The notes under the pieces: generated by a model
Seen by the model: only the letters and a program-made list of their open reading frames with translations
Database searches by the model: none
Told to the model about the DNA's origin: nothing
Origin: Poteriospumella lacustris
Taxonomy: Eukaryota; Sar; Chrysophyceae; Chromulinales; Dinobryaceae
Assembly (NCBI GenBank): GCA_008000375.1
Contig: SMOI01000154.1
Coordinates: 1 to 64,000, forward strand
Reading direction: 5' to 3'
DNA length: 64,000 nucleotides
Part shown: in pieces, positions 36,768-45,659 of the stretch
How positions within the stretch are numbered: position 1 is the first letter of the stretch
Layout: each line of letters begins with the position of its first letter
Program-made: the position numbers and the translations under genes

Positions 36768-37688
36768 TTACGGGGCTGACGCATTGTTGAGATGGCCCTT
36801 GAGGAAAGTGAGCATCGTGGTACCATCCGCAACCAGCAGCTGCGCCGGCGAAATTCGCGAGTCATCTTCCACTTTGCCCTCATCCTTTACCATACGAAAT
36901 AGTTGTAAGAGCATTGGCTAATCCCATTGGATTCGTGACATACCTCCTTGAACATCTTGATCACTTGGCCGTTGTCGATGTAGGCACTGTACCTCCAAGA
37001 TCGCTCGCCAAATCCGGCCATATTGTCCCAGCGACATGACATGCCCATTGCACGTGTAAATCGTGCCGAGCCGTCAGGAATCAAGCGAATCTTTTTGAAG
37101 TTTCCCGGGTTCAGCAAGCCATCGTCGACTTCGTTTTCTTCTTCAAGGCCTTGTGTCAAGCCGAACTATTCCCACGAGTGCGAACGATGAAAGCATCATC
37201 AACAGCAGCCTTCTCAACATATACTTACGTGACGAATAACAAACGCATCATTAACTGCGATGCAGTAAATCTCGTCGACGCCCAGTGCAATGAACTCGTC
37301 TGTTCACAACAACGAGTTAGAGAGCCTTGGTGGTTCGATTCAGAATCAAAATTTCTTACCATAGTGCTTCTGAAAGCTCGGGATGTGATCGCAAGCGCAC
37401 ACAGTTGAAAAAGCTGATTATTACGAAACAGATTACTTTGGGCAGCATGTGATGGAGCATGCAGGACATACCTCCCGCTATCGCGAACATCACGATCTTC
37501 TTGTTGCGAAACAGCTCAAAGGACTGAACATCTCGCCACTCGAAAATTTCCTTGTTTTCTTCCGACAATCGACGGATTCTGACCTTCAGGGTCACATTAG
37601 GAACCATGTCGCCCGCATCAATTTGCTTCTTGGCAGTGGTGGTGTGGACTCGCCCACCATTGTTATTCGAGGATCCTGCATTTCCCAT
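36768..37688 (-). CDS. PRDX5: Peroxiredoxin 5-type (atypical 2-Cys/1-Cys) peroxidase
   Basis: Five exons (37472-37688, 37360-37413, 37229-37299, 36944-37165 and 36768-36884) with introns of 58-63 bp join to 226 residues. Family marks: FAIAGAFSTVCACDHIPSF with the peroxidatic Cys (TVC), HYDEFIALGVDEIYCIAVND, then RLIPDGSARFTRAMGM and FGERSWRYSAYIDNGQV. The motif around the catalytic Cys is assembled across the first intron. The first ATG gives MGNAGSSNNN, a strong N-myristoylation consensus, instead of a mitochondrial presequence, so membrane tethering is more likely than import. An extra insert (GLTQGLEEENEVDDGLLNPG) lies before the IRLIPDG strand. The enzyme reduces peroxides with thioredoxin-type donors. 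Confidence 0.92.
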
Positions 37689-38171
37689 ATCTTTCAAGTA
37701 GCCTTTCAGTTCTACAATCAATCAGATCTTGATAGTTCCTTTCTTCGTTTGAGTTGCGATGCTCCGCATACCATATATGGCATATATGGCATATATACGC
37801 GATATTTGGGTGCTTCGGTCTTCGGTCGTCCAACGGACCCGACGACCAGCAGACCTGGCAAGTTGTCAGGTCAGTGGCGAAAAGTGAAACTGTCTCACGA
37901 GGCGTTACATTTTCATGCCTCGATCCGTCGTCGTTGTTTGTCAGTTGCACTGCTGGTCCATGGTGCACGGTTGTTGCTAAATGGTAGAACGAGACATAGA
38001 GTGGAAGAGAACACATCCCTCTGATCGCATCTGTCGAAGACCATCTTAGCAGTTATCCGCAGGCATAGCAAGGGAATTTCATTGCAGCGTAGGCCGTCAT
38101 CCCCGTCTCCATACTCATCATCCCCACGCGTCAAGAAGACGAACGATGAAGGCGGTGTAACCGTGGAAGTC
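37689..38171. promoter_or_regulatory. Divergent region, peroxiredoxin / TPR-like gene
   Basis: A 483-bp gap. A splice acceptor-like TTTCATTGCAG ends at 38087 and the downstream frame is open from there (RRPSSPSPYSSSP), so a 5' exon of the plus-strand gene may lie in this gap. CATATATGG words repeat near 37770-37797. Confidence 0.45.
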
Positions 38172-40130
38172 ATGGACATTGCTGAAGATTCGTTTGTTCC
38201 AGCAAGTGCCCTGGAGGCATCGGTGCTCCTAACGCACGACCACTATCAGTTAGGTCATGCCTTGGACTCCTCGCAGGTTGACGCGGGACTCCCATCAGCC
38301 CTGGAGCGGGGCGACTCTTCTCTCGAATCGCCCCATAAGCAAGACTCAAACGCCCGCGCCCCATCGCTCATCTCTGCACCCATGGCGATGCTCTCGATAG
38401 AAGAAAAGCGGAGAAAGAAGGAGTCGATTCGAGCAATGATCGCGCAGGTGCGCGGGGCCCAAGACGACGAGGACTTCGACACGTACATGCGTCGCGACGA
38501 GCACATCAAGCAGTCAGTGGCTATTACGGACATTTTGCTCTCTGGTCGCCTCCCCTTTCTGGTGAAAGGTCCCGGCAGCTCTGCCGCTGCCACGTCCGCA
38601 GGTAGCCACGGGCCAAAGTCACGAGCGGCCAGTCCCAGCGCCTCCGAGGCGCTGTCGAAGGCGACGAAGGCGATTCTGTCGTCGTCCTCGCAGTCAGTGA
38701 CTGGCGGAAGCAACGTATCGTCTGGCCCCAGTGGTTCTGGAACTCCCGTGCGAACACCGGTGTCCCGCGGGGCAGCGGCGTCGTCGAAGAAGGCGTCGGA
38801 TGCGACGGCGCGGGCGCGATCGGTGTCGCAGGACTTGCAGTCCATCCAATCGGGGTCCTCGTCGGCCCAGCCATCGGTTTCCAGGCTACCTGCGTTGACA
38901 AAGGCCGCCAATGGTCGCGGCACACCGACGGCGCAGGGCGGCCCCAGCAAGAAGATGTCGCTCAACGCGGGTCTGCGGGTCACCACGACGCCGGCGCGCC
39001 CCGTCGACGAATTCGAAGAGCTCTTGGCGCAAGAGCGCTCGATTCCCTCGGGAGGTCTCATCGACGGCCTCGTTTCGGGAGGCACCGTTGCCGCGTCCAA
39101 GTTCCACGCGCTGATGACCAACTTCACGCGGACGCTGCCGAAGCACGAGAACCGCACGGCCGACGGCAAGCTGCAGTACGTGCTCGAGCAGCTCAACAAG
39201 GTGAAGACCGACCTCGACCCCTGCAAGATCTACTTCGAAGCCGGCATCATCTTCTACGAAATGAACGTCTACGAGCGCGCGGTCGTGTGCCTCGAGAAAA
39301 GCACGCGACCCAGCGACGCGGCGCGCATCGTGGACACGCTGTGTCTGCCCAACGACGTCCACTATCAGCGCAAAGTCGAACGCATGTCGCCGCTGGTGCT
39401 GCCCAAGTTCCTCGCCGAGCGCCAGCAGCTACGCGACCGCCTCGTCTTCGAAGAGAGCGAGCGCCAGCGCCTGCGCGTCCAGGCGGCACACTGCGAGCTG
39501 TGTCGTATCCGCTGCCTTGTGCCCGAGGTGCGTGACCTGTGGAAGGCACACGCGCACATCGAGCAAGCCTTCCGCCTGTGCCACGGCCCCGAGGAGCACT
39601 ACGAGGCGCTGCTGTACTTCCACCGCCTGATATCGACCTTCACCACCGACGTGCTCAAGGAGCACACCGAGTTCCAGCGCAGCCAGCAGGTGGTCCGCGC
39701 CTCGGCGGGGCCGCTGAGTGACGCGCACGTGACCATTCTGCTCGACTTGACGCAGTTCGAGCCCGTCAACTACGTGTACCACGAATGGCTGGGCCGGCGC
39801 TACACCGAGAAGTGCCTCTTCGAGGAGGCCTCGCACCATTACGAACAGGCGCGGGCCCTGCGCCAAGCGAAGCCCCAGCGCGACGAGGTGCTGCAGCTCT
39901 GGCGCAAGAAGCCGCAGGAGAGCGACGACCAGGCCGAGGCGATGGCCGCGGCCATCCACCGCAACGTGCACAAGGCCGTGCTGCAGACATACCAGAACTA
40001 CGACGGCGACATCTACGAGCTGGCGCGCCGCGACGCCGCGAAGGACCTGTCGCACTTCCCCGGCAAGCACGACGACATGTGCACGGTACTGTACACGCCA
40101 CCGCCGCAGGGCTGGACCGGCCAGAAGTGA
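38172..40130 (+). CDS. Helical-repeat (TPR-like) protein of unknown function
   Basis: The first ATG in frame (38172) gives 652 residues; the open frame extends upstream to an acceptor-like site at 38087, so the real N-terminus may be longer. Residues 1-300 are Ser/Ala/Gly-rich and probably disordered. Residues about 310-652 are strongly helical with paired-helix units such as CKIYFEAGIIFYEMNVYERA, EHYEALLYFHRLISTF and YTEKCLFEEASHHYEQARAL, resembling TPRs. A conserved-looking C-terminus ends PPPQGWTGQK. No named family was recognised. Cys residues cluster in the middle (HCELCRIRC). A scaffold or adaptor role would be inference. Confidence 0.68.
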   Translation: MDIAEDSFVPASALEASVLLTHDHYQLGHALDSSQVDAGLPSALERGDSSLESPHKQDSNARAPSLISAPMAMLSIEEKRRKKESIRAMIAQVRGAQDDEDFDTYMRRDEHIKQSVAITDILLSGRLPFLVKGPGSSAAATSAGSHGPKSRAASPSASEALSKATKAILSSSSQSVTGGSNVSSGPSGSGTPVRTPVSRGAAASSKKASDATARARSVSQDLQSIQSGSSSAQPSVSRLPALTKAANGRGTPTAQGGPSKKMSLNAGLRVTTTPARPVDEFEELLAQERSIPSGGLIDGLVSGGTVAASKFHALMTNFTRTLPKHENRTADGKLQYVLEQLNKVKTDLDPCKIYFEAGIIFYEMNVYERAVVCLEKSTRPSDAARIVDTLCLPNDVHYQRKVERMSPLVLPKFLAERQQLRDRLVFEESERQRLRVQAAHCELCRIRCLVPEVRDLWKAHAHIEQAFRLCHGPEEHYEALLYFHRLISTFTTDVLKEHTEFQRSQQVVRASAGPLSDAHVTILLDLTQFEPVNYVYHEWLGRRYTEKCLFEEASHHYEQARALRQAKPQRDEVLQLWRKKPQESDDQAEAMAAAIHRNVHKAVLQTYQNYDGDIYELARRDAAKDLSHFPGKHDDMCTVLYTPPPQGWTGQK

Positions 40131-40264
40131 CATCGGCGCCGCGCTGGCGCAGCGACTGTAAATAGAGCGTAACGCGTCGCTGGGCGAGACGGGTGCGGTG
40201 GAGACGGGCGACGTTATTTACAGGCGGCGTGGCGGTCGAGGCTATGTACAGGGCAGGGCGGCGG

Positions 40265-43174
40265 TCACTTGAGCGACGAGGACAGCAGGCTGCGGGCGAG
40301 CGAGTGCGGCGGGTGCTTCGCGGTGGGCGACGCTGTGGGCGCGGGCGGCGCGAGGCCGAAATTGGCGGCGCCCATCGGCAGCGCGAGCGGCCCCGGCATC
40401 GCCTTGACGGCCCTTCGCGACGAGGCACCCGCAGCCAGCGACGACTCGATGCCCTCCCGCAGCTGCTGGTGCGGCGCGGGCCGATGCGTTGGCGCGACGG
40501 GGCTGCCGGTCACGATCTTCGCCTGCGACCGCGCGCCGCCGGTCGGCGCTGCCGCCACGACCGCGCGCCCAGCGCTGCCCAGGACCTTGACGGTGACCGG
40601 CGGCTGTTGCTTGGCCGGGTGAAGCGCCGAGGCCGGCGTGCTGGGCTCGCTGAGGCTCGCGGTGGCCTCGGTGTGTTGGTTCTGGCTGCCACAGTCGCTG
40701 GGCTGCGCGATGCGGTCGAGGGCGTCTCCGCCGCTACGCTGCGCCACCGCCGCCACCGCCGTCGTCTTCGTCGAGGACGCTGCTTTGCTGACGACCGCTG
40801 CAGCTTCGGCAGTGCCTGGGGCCGACGACGAGTTGATCGAACAGGCGCGCACGCGGCCGGCGCTGGCGGGTCGTCGTGCCGACCCACCTGTGGCGCCGGA
40901 GTTGTGGCTGGTGCCGCCGCCGCCACCGCCGCCGCTTGAGCCCGTCGACGCGTTCAACGGTGTACGCACGCCGACGGACGACGTTGCCGCTCGGTTGCTG
41001 GGCGTTGCTTGCCGCGTGGCCGCGGTCCGCGCGGGCGATCCGAACGAAGCGCGCCGAGACGGCGTCGCTGTCGGCGCCGCCGCCGGCGACTTGGCACCCG
41101 TCGCGTCTCCCGCCGACAAGATCTGCGCCATGTTCAGCGCCAAGGCGGCGTTTTGCTGCTGCTGCAGCTGGTGCTGCTGATGCTGCTGCTTCTTGAGCAG
41201 CTGGTTGCGCTCCTCCCACGAGTGTATGTTGAGGCCGCCGTACACCTTGTTGCCCAACACGCTCGCCAGCACCAGCGTTGCGCCGCGCTTCAAATAGACT
41301 GCGACGCCGTCCGCCCGGCCCGAGGCGCCGTCGGGTTCCCCGTTGTCCAGCGTGGCCCTGAGGCCGTATCCCAGGCCGGAGCCGTAGAGGTTGCCCACCG
41401 GGACGCCCTGGAAGTCCGCGGCGCCCGCGGCGCCCGCGGCAGCGGCGGCGTACGACGGCAGCGTCAGCGCCGGCTGAAAGCCCTCCAGCGGCGCCCCGCC
41501 GTGGTGCGCCTCGGACAGCAACAGGTTGGCGTGCTCGTCGACCTCCGTCTGTCCCTTCGACACGCGCACGTGGATCGGGCGGCCGTCGTGGTCGAAGAGC
41601 GGCACGAGGTTCGTCGCGTAGCCGGCCGCCCACACGATGGCGATGGCCTCGTCCAGCATCTTGTCCACGATCGACTGCTTCAGTGCCGCTGCCGTCGATC
41701 CAGCGCTAGCAGCACCGGCAGCGGTGGTGCCGCTGCCGCTGCCGGTGCCGACAGATGCGCCGCCGCCGGCGGTGGCGCCGTTGGCCAGCGGAATGCTCTT
41801 CACCTGCAGCAGACGCACGCGGCCCTCCTTCGTGCTGCGAATGGCGCGCCACAGCTCCTTCGCATCGCCGCGAATGCCGCCGAAGGGGTTGATGTTGCCC
41901 GTAACGCGGTTGACGACGATGGAGCTCTCGGGGTAGTGGTCGTGGTCGGCGTCGGCGCGCGACGCGTAGTACACGCGGACGGCTGAGCGGTGCAAGATGC
42001 AGACGCCGCTGGGGCCGAACTTGATCTGATTCTGCGCGTTGAGCGTGATCGGGCCAGACATGGTGCTCGCCGCGAGTGAGGCTGTCGCGGCTGCGGCGCC
42101 ACTGCTGCCGGGCGGCAGCTTGTGCGACGCGTCCTCGTTGACGAGGTTCAGACACACCCACGCCGCGGAGAAGGCCGAGTGAGAGCCGCCGATGACCACG
42201 ACGCGGCCAGACGGCACCGTCCCGTGGCTGCTGCACGTTCGCAGGTAACGGTGGATCTTCGTCTTCAGCAGCTCGACGCCCTCCATCGTGCACACGACGT
42301 CGCTCAGCACCGTCTTCTGACGATACGCCGCGTTGGCGAACGTCGGCATCGTCTGGTGGCCCCCAGTCGCTAGCGCCACGTGAAGAGCATAGATCTCCTG
42401 TCGCTCCACGACTTCCGCACCGGCAGCGCTGGGTTGTCGATTCGTCGGGGAGCTGGACCCTGCGGAGGCGAGCGACACGAGGACGAGGCGCCAGCAGACG
42501 AACTTGCCGTCCTCCACGACGCGGTGCAAGCTCTCCACCTTGGTACGAGTGAAGAACTTGGAACTGGACGGGTAGGCCTGCACAGCAGCCACCGCGCGCT
42601 GTCCGACGTCGCGAAGGAAATGGCCCACCAGCCGCAGTGGCCCGGTCTTGTTGCCGTAGTCTTCGACTTGTTTGGTGATCGGCGCGTTGAGCAGCGAATC
42701 GAAGGGCGTGCCCTTCATGGTCTCGGGGGGCAGATTGTCAGGCTTCTCGTCCAAGACGTTGGTGGCAAACTTGTTGATCCAGGTGTTCGAGTTGATGATG
42801 TAGTCCTGCAGGCGGCCGCCACCGATGCGGTCCATCGTCCCCGCGTCCACGACGCATACGCCAGCGTAGGACTTTGGCTGCGAGGATTCTTTGGTGGGAC
42901 TGGTCGGTGCGGGCCTTTCGGGTCTTTTGGCGGACGGGGATGAAGGACAGCTGCCGCTGGACGACGAGAGAGTCGTCGAAGCGCTCTGGTCGTTGGAGGA
43001 AAACTGGCAAAGCTCCGCCAGCATTCCAGTACGCGCCGCTCGAACCAAAATTGAACAGCCCGATGGCCCGCCTCCAACGATCGCCAATTTGAAAGGATGT
43101 TGCCGTGACCCAGCGATCCGGTTCTCAGAGGAGGATGCAGTCGAACTCGTTCCGCCTGAACTGGACGAACTCAT
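40265..43174 (-). CDS. FAD/NAD(P)-binding oxidoreductase-like protein with long disordered tail
   Basis: Intronless, 969 residues from the ATG at 43174. A Ser-rich N-terminus is followed by a Rossmann motif (LAIVGGGPSGCSILV), a second nucleotide-binding motif (GRVVVIGGSHSAFSAAWV) near residue 320, and an AAGYATN segment like the ATG motif of flavoprotein monooxygenases. This suits the FAD-NAD(P)-binding (NAD_binding_9-like) or ornithine-monooxygenase-like class. Homopolymeric inserts (Ala/Gly/Ser) break up the core. The last 270 residues are Gln/Ala/Ser/Pro-rich and likely disordered. Substrate unknown. It is convergent with the TPR-like gene (134 bp) and divergent from the urea transporter gene. 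Confidence 0.75.
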   Translation of the reverse strand: MSSSSSGGTSSTASSSENRIAGSRQHPFKLAIVGGGPSGCSILVRAARTGMLAELCQFSSNDQSASTTLSSSSGSCPSSPSAKRPERPAPTSPTKESSQPKSYAGVCVVDAGTMDRIGGGRLQDYIINSNTWINKFATNVLDEKPDNLPPETMKGTPFDSLLNAPITKQVEDYGNKTGPLRLVGHFLRDVGQRAVAAVQAYPSSSKFFTRTKVESLHRVVEDGKFVCWRLVLVSLASAGSSSPTNRQPSAAGAEVVERQEIYALHVALATGGHQTMPTFANAAYRQKTVLSDVVCTMEGVELLKTKIHRYLRTCSSHGTVPSGRVVVIGGSHSAFSAAWVCLNLVNEDASHKLPPGSSGAAAATASLAASTMSGPITLNAQNQIKFGPSGVCILHRSAVRVYYASRADADHDHYPESSIVVNRVTGNINPFGGIRGDAKELWRAIRSTKEGRVRLLQVKSIPLANGATAGGGASVGTGSGSGTTAAGAASAGSTAAALKQSIVDKMLDEAIAIVWAAGYATNLVPLFDHDGRPIHVRVSKGQTEVDEHANLLLSEAHHGGAPLEGFQPALTLPSYAAAAAGAAGAADFQGVPVGNLYGSGLGYGLRATLDNGEPDGASGRADGVAVYLKRGATLVLASVLGNKVYGGLNIHSWEERNQLLKKQQHQQHQLQQQQNAALALNMAQILSAGDATGAKSPAAAPTATPSRRASFGSPARTAATRQATPSNRAATSSVGVRTPLNASTGSSGGGGGGGTSHNSGATGGSARRPASAGRVRACSINSSSAPGTAEAAAVVSKAASSTKTTAVAAVAQRSGGDALDRIAQPSDCGSQNQHTEATASLSEPSTPASALHPAKQQPPVTVKVLGSAGRAVVAAAPTGGARSQAKIVTGSPVAPTHRPAPHQQLREGIESSLAAGASSRRAVKAMPGPLALPMGAANFGLAPPAPTASPTAKHPPHSLARSLLSSSLK

Positions 43175-43688
43175 GTCTTCGATGAAACACACTCACGATT
43201 TAACGGAACGAATAATAAGAATACGTGAACATCACAGGAAATACGAACTGTCCCAGGGAAGGATCGTCCCCATCCCCGCTATTTCGGCGAGAGAAGCACG
43301 AAGGTAATTTCTGCGAGACGCCCATCAAACGGTCGGAACATCGTCGGCGGTCGTCGGCGGTCGGCAAAATGAAACCGTCCCTGCACCGACCCATAATCCT
43401 ACATACCACAGAGTCTGGGTGGATCTCAGTGCGCCAAAATGTAACCGCCCGCCGCCCGCACACCAACCGGTCTCCGTCGTGAGCGAACAACCAACCGGAT
43501 TCCACCCGGCTGGGAGGGGGCATTCGATGATCATAATCAATGGGCGGACGACGCGTTGAGAGGAACCCGAGCTTGTACAATCGGCGGATTCCACACGTTA
43601 AGGCCGACAAGCTATATCACAGTTCTATCGCTGGCGGTGTCAGTGCGGAAGTGGAAGGAGCTGTCGAACTTCAATTTGAACAGACGGC
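43175..43688. promoter_or_regulatory. Divergent region, FAD protein / urea transporter
   Basis: A 514-bp gap with both promoters. AAAATGAAACCGTCC at 43367 resembles TTGAAACGGTCGG at 48087 and GAAACGGTCGG at 22407, a possible shared word in intergenic DNA. No gene was recognised. Confidence 0.45.
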
Positions 43689-45218
43689 ATGAGCACATCT
43701 GACACTGCCGATGGAGAGAAGGGGTTGGCTGCCCCAGCCCCTGCAGTCAAGAAAGCTTCGTTGTGGCGGTGGTGGTTTGAGGAAATCTGCATTTCATCGT
43801 CGATGCCGCAATGTCAAAAGTTCCTGTACGAAAGAGGCTTTGTCCAACGCAAGCCCCTCTACTTCGTTCTGCTCTGCATCGATGTCGTTCTGCGCGGAGT
43901 TGCGCAGGTGTTCTTGTGCAACCACCCGATTTGCGGCATCTTTGTTCTGATCGGGTTGGGCTTCACATCTATCAAGCTGGCGCTGTACGCGCTGCTGGGC
44001 ACGTTCTTCTCGACATTTTCGGCGGTGACAGTCGCCCGGCCGCCCGAGGCAGATATATTAGCTGGCCTTTGCGGCTACGATGGTGCCCTCGTAGGGTGCG
44101 CTTGCTTGTCGTTCTTCGGCGGCGTCGACGAAACCATCACGGCCACGGTGCTGCTGTCGTTCCTGGCCGGCATCGTCCACGTGGCCGTGACGAACTTGAT
44201 GAAGATGTGGCAGCTTCCCAGCTTTACCTTCGCGTTCAACATCGTGACGATCATGATCATCTTTGCAGTGAAAGGCGACAACGTGAAGCTGCGCTTCGCC
44301 GAGGCTGCCGCCGTGCACCACTCGCCCAACTGGACCGACATGTCGTTCCTGTTCGCCGTGGACGCGAGCATTCGCGGCGTTGGGCAGTTCATGTTTGCGG
44401 ACACAACCGTCGGCAGCAGCTTTGTTGTGGCGGGTATTGCCCTTTGTTCGCGAAAGGGCGCGGCGATAGCGTTGCTGGGCTCCATCGTCGGGTGGGTGAT
44501 CGCCTTCTACGTCCTCGACACCACCAACCGCGTCAACATCCGCTCCGGCCTCTACGGCTACAATTGCGCCGGGACCTGCTGCGTTCTCGCAGGCGGCATA
44601 TTTTATCGCGCAAGCGATGGGGCTATAGTCGTCGGTATTTGCGGGGCCGCGCTGGCGGCGCTGTTGCACCAGGGCATGAGCGGCCTCTTCGGCGGCCAGC
44701 CCGTGCTCACCTTTCCCTTCATCACGTCGGCGTGGATCCTGATGCTGTGTCGCAGCAAATGGCTCGACATGGAATCTGACGGCATCTTGCGGCCGGTGTT
44801 GAAGCGCATGGCCACGTCGAAGCTGGCGATGAAGATCAAGCCGCGTCTGAACGCCGCTGCGGCTGATCCCATCGCGCGGCTTCGGTCGCGGCTGCAAGGC
44901 TCTTCCTCGGTGGGTCAGCTCACCAAGCGCAAATCGTCGGCTAAAATAGCCATAGCACCCTTGTCGTCGGCCTCTTCGGTGAGAGACTTCAGCGCTACGG
45001 ATCTGGAGCAGGGCCAGTCGGACGACAAGGCCTCCGAGCAGGGCGCAGAGCTCTTCGTAGCGCAGGAGTCCGCGTCAACCACGTCCGTCAAGGTACGCAG
45101 CAAGTCGCTGAGTCTTAAGAACGTAGCCAAGGCGCTCGTAGACATCAATAGAGAGATCAAAGAAGAGCGGCAAGACTTGGACCAGCGGTTTGGACTGGAC
45201 GACATGGAGGACGACTAA
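43689..45218 (+). CDS. Urea transporter (SLC14/UT family)
   Basis: Intronless, 509 residues. Two homologous halves typical of UT channels: LRGVAQVFLCNHPICGIFVL with GLCGYDGALVGCACL in the first, and IRGVGQFMFADTTVGSSFVV with LYGYNCAGTCCVLAGG in the second. About ten membrane helices in total. These motifs line the urea slot and its phosphate-like oxygen ladder in structures of the family. The C-terminal 140 residues are cytosolic, basic then Ser/Asp-rich, and end with a coiled helix (VKVRSKSLSLKNVAKALVDI). UTs allow passive urea flow down its gradient, for nitrogen uptake or disposal. Confidence 0.93.
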   Translation: MSTSDTADGEKGLAAPAPAVKKASLWRWWFEEICISSSMPQCQKFLYERGFVQRKPLYFVLLCIDVVLRGVAQVFLCNHPICGIFVLIGLGFTSIKLALYALLGTFFSTFSAVTVARPPEADILAGLCGYDGALVGCACLSFFGGVDETITATVLLSFLAGIVHVAVTNLMKMWQLPSFTFAFNIVTIMIIFAVKGDNVKLRFAEAAAVHHSPNWTDMSFLFAVDASIRGVGQFMFADTTVGSSFVVAGIALCSRKGAAIALLGSIVGWVIAFYVLDTTNRVNIRSGLYGYNCAGTCCVLAGGIFYRASDGAIVVGICGAALAALLHQGMSGLFGGQPVLTFPFITSAWILMLCRSKWLDMESDGILRPVLKRMATSKLAMKIKPRLNAAAADPIARLRSRLQGSSSVGQLTKRKSSAKIAIAPLSSASSVRDFSATDLEQGQSDDKASEQGAELFVAQESASTTSVKVRSKSLSLKNVAKALVDINREIKEERQDLDQRFGLDDMEDD

Positions 45219-45659
45219 GCCGTGCCCCGTCCCGTGTGTGGTATTAGCTGATAGATTCGTTGTAAATAGCCGTGAAGAATCCGTATGTCGCCTCGCGTGA
45301 CAGTGCCTACTGTGTCCTGGTGTTCGTATTTGGGAACGGCAGAGTTGAGGGTTGTGTAATGGTGCTCGATGGTGGGGCCTCGGGCCGAGGGCCGAGGGAT
45401 GGGAGACGGGGGCGGGGGTGCAGAACTTGAAACCGCCGACGCTGTCCGTTGACCGGCCGCGTCGACCGAAGCGAAGTCGCCGATGCCGATGCATTGCCTT
45501 GTCTTTCTATGGCATCTTTGTGCGGCGCTTATTATTTCGCAATGCAAAGAACTGGAAGACTATTGGGTCGGTAGTGTATCTGATTGTGTTCTTTCTTCGG
45601 TGGATCCGTATTCTCGTGAGAGTTGTCGATTGGCTTTCGTCGTTCGTCCGAGCTGAGTA
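45219..45659. other. Intergenic region between urea transporter and PTEN-like gene
   Basis: A 441-bp gap, same strand on both sides: 3' UTR of the transporter gene and promoter of the PTEN-like gene. No repeats or other frames of interest. Confidence 0.5.

Noticed and set aside
37325-37345. GGTTCGATTC, a tRNA B-box-like word
   Set aside because: It lies in a peroxiredoxin intron, with no A box or cloverleaf around it. No tRNA or rRNA gene was found in the window.
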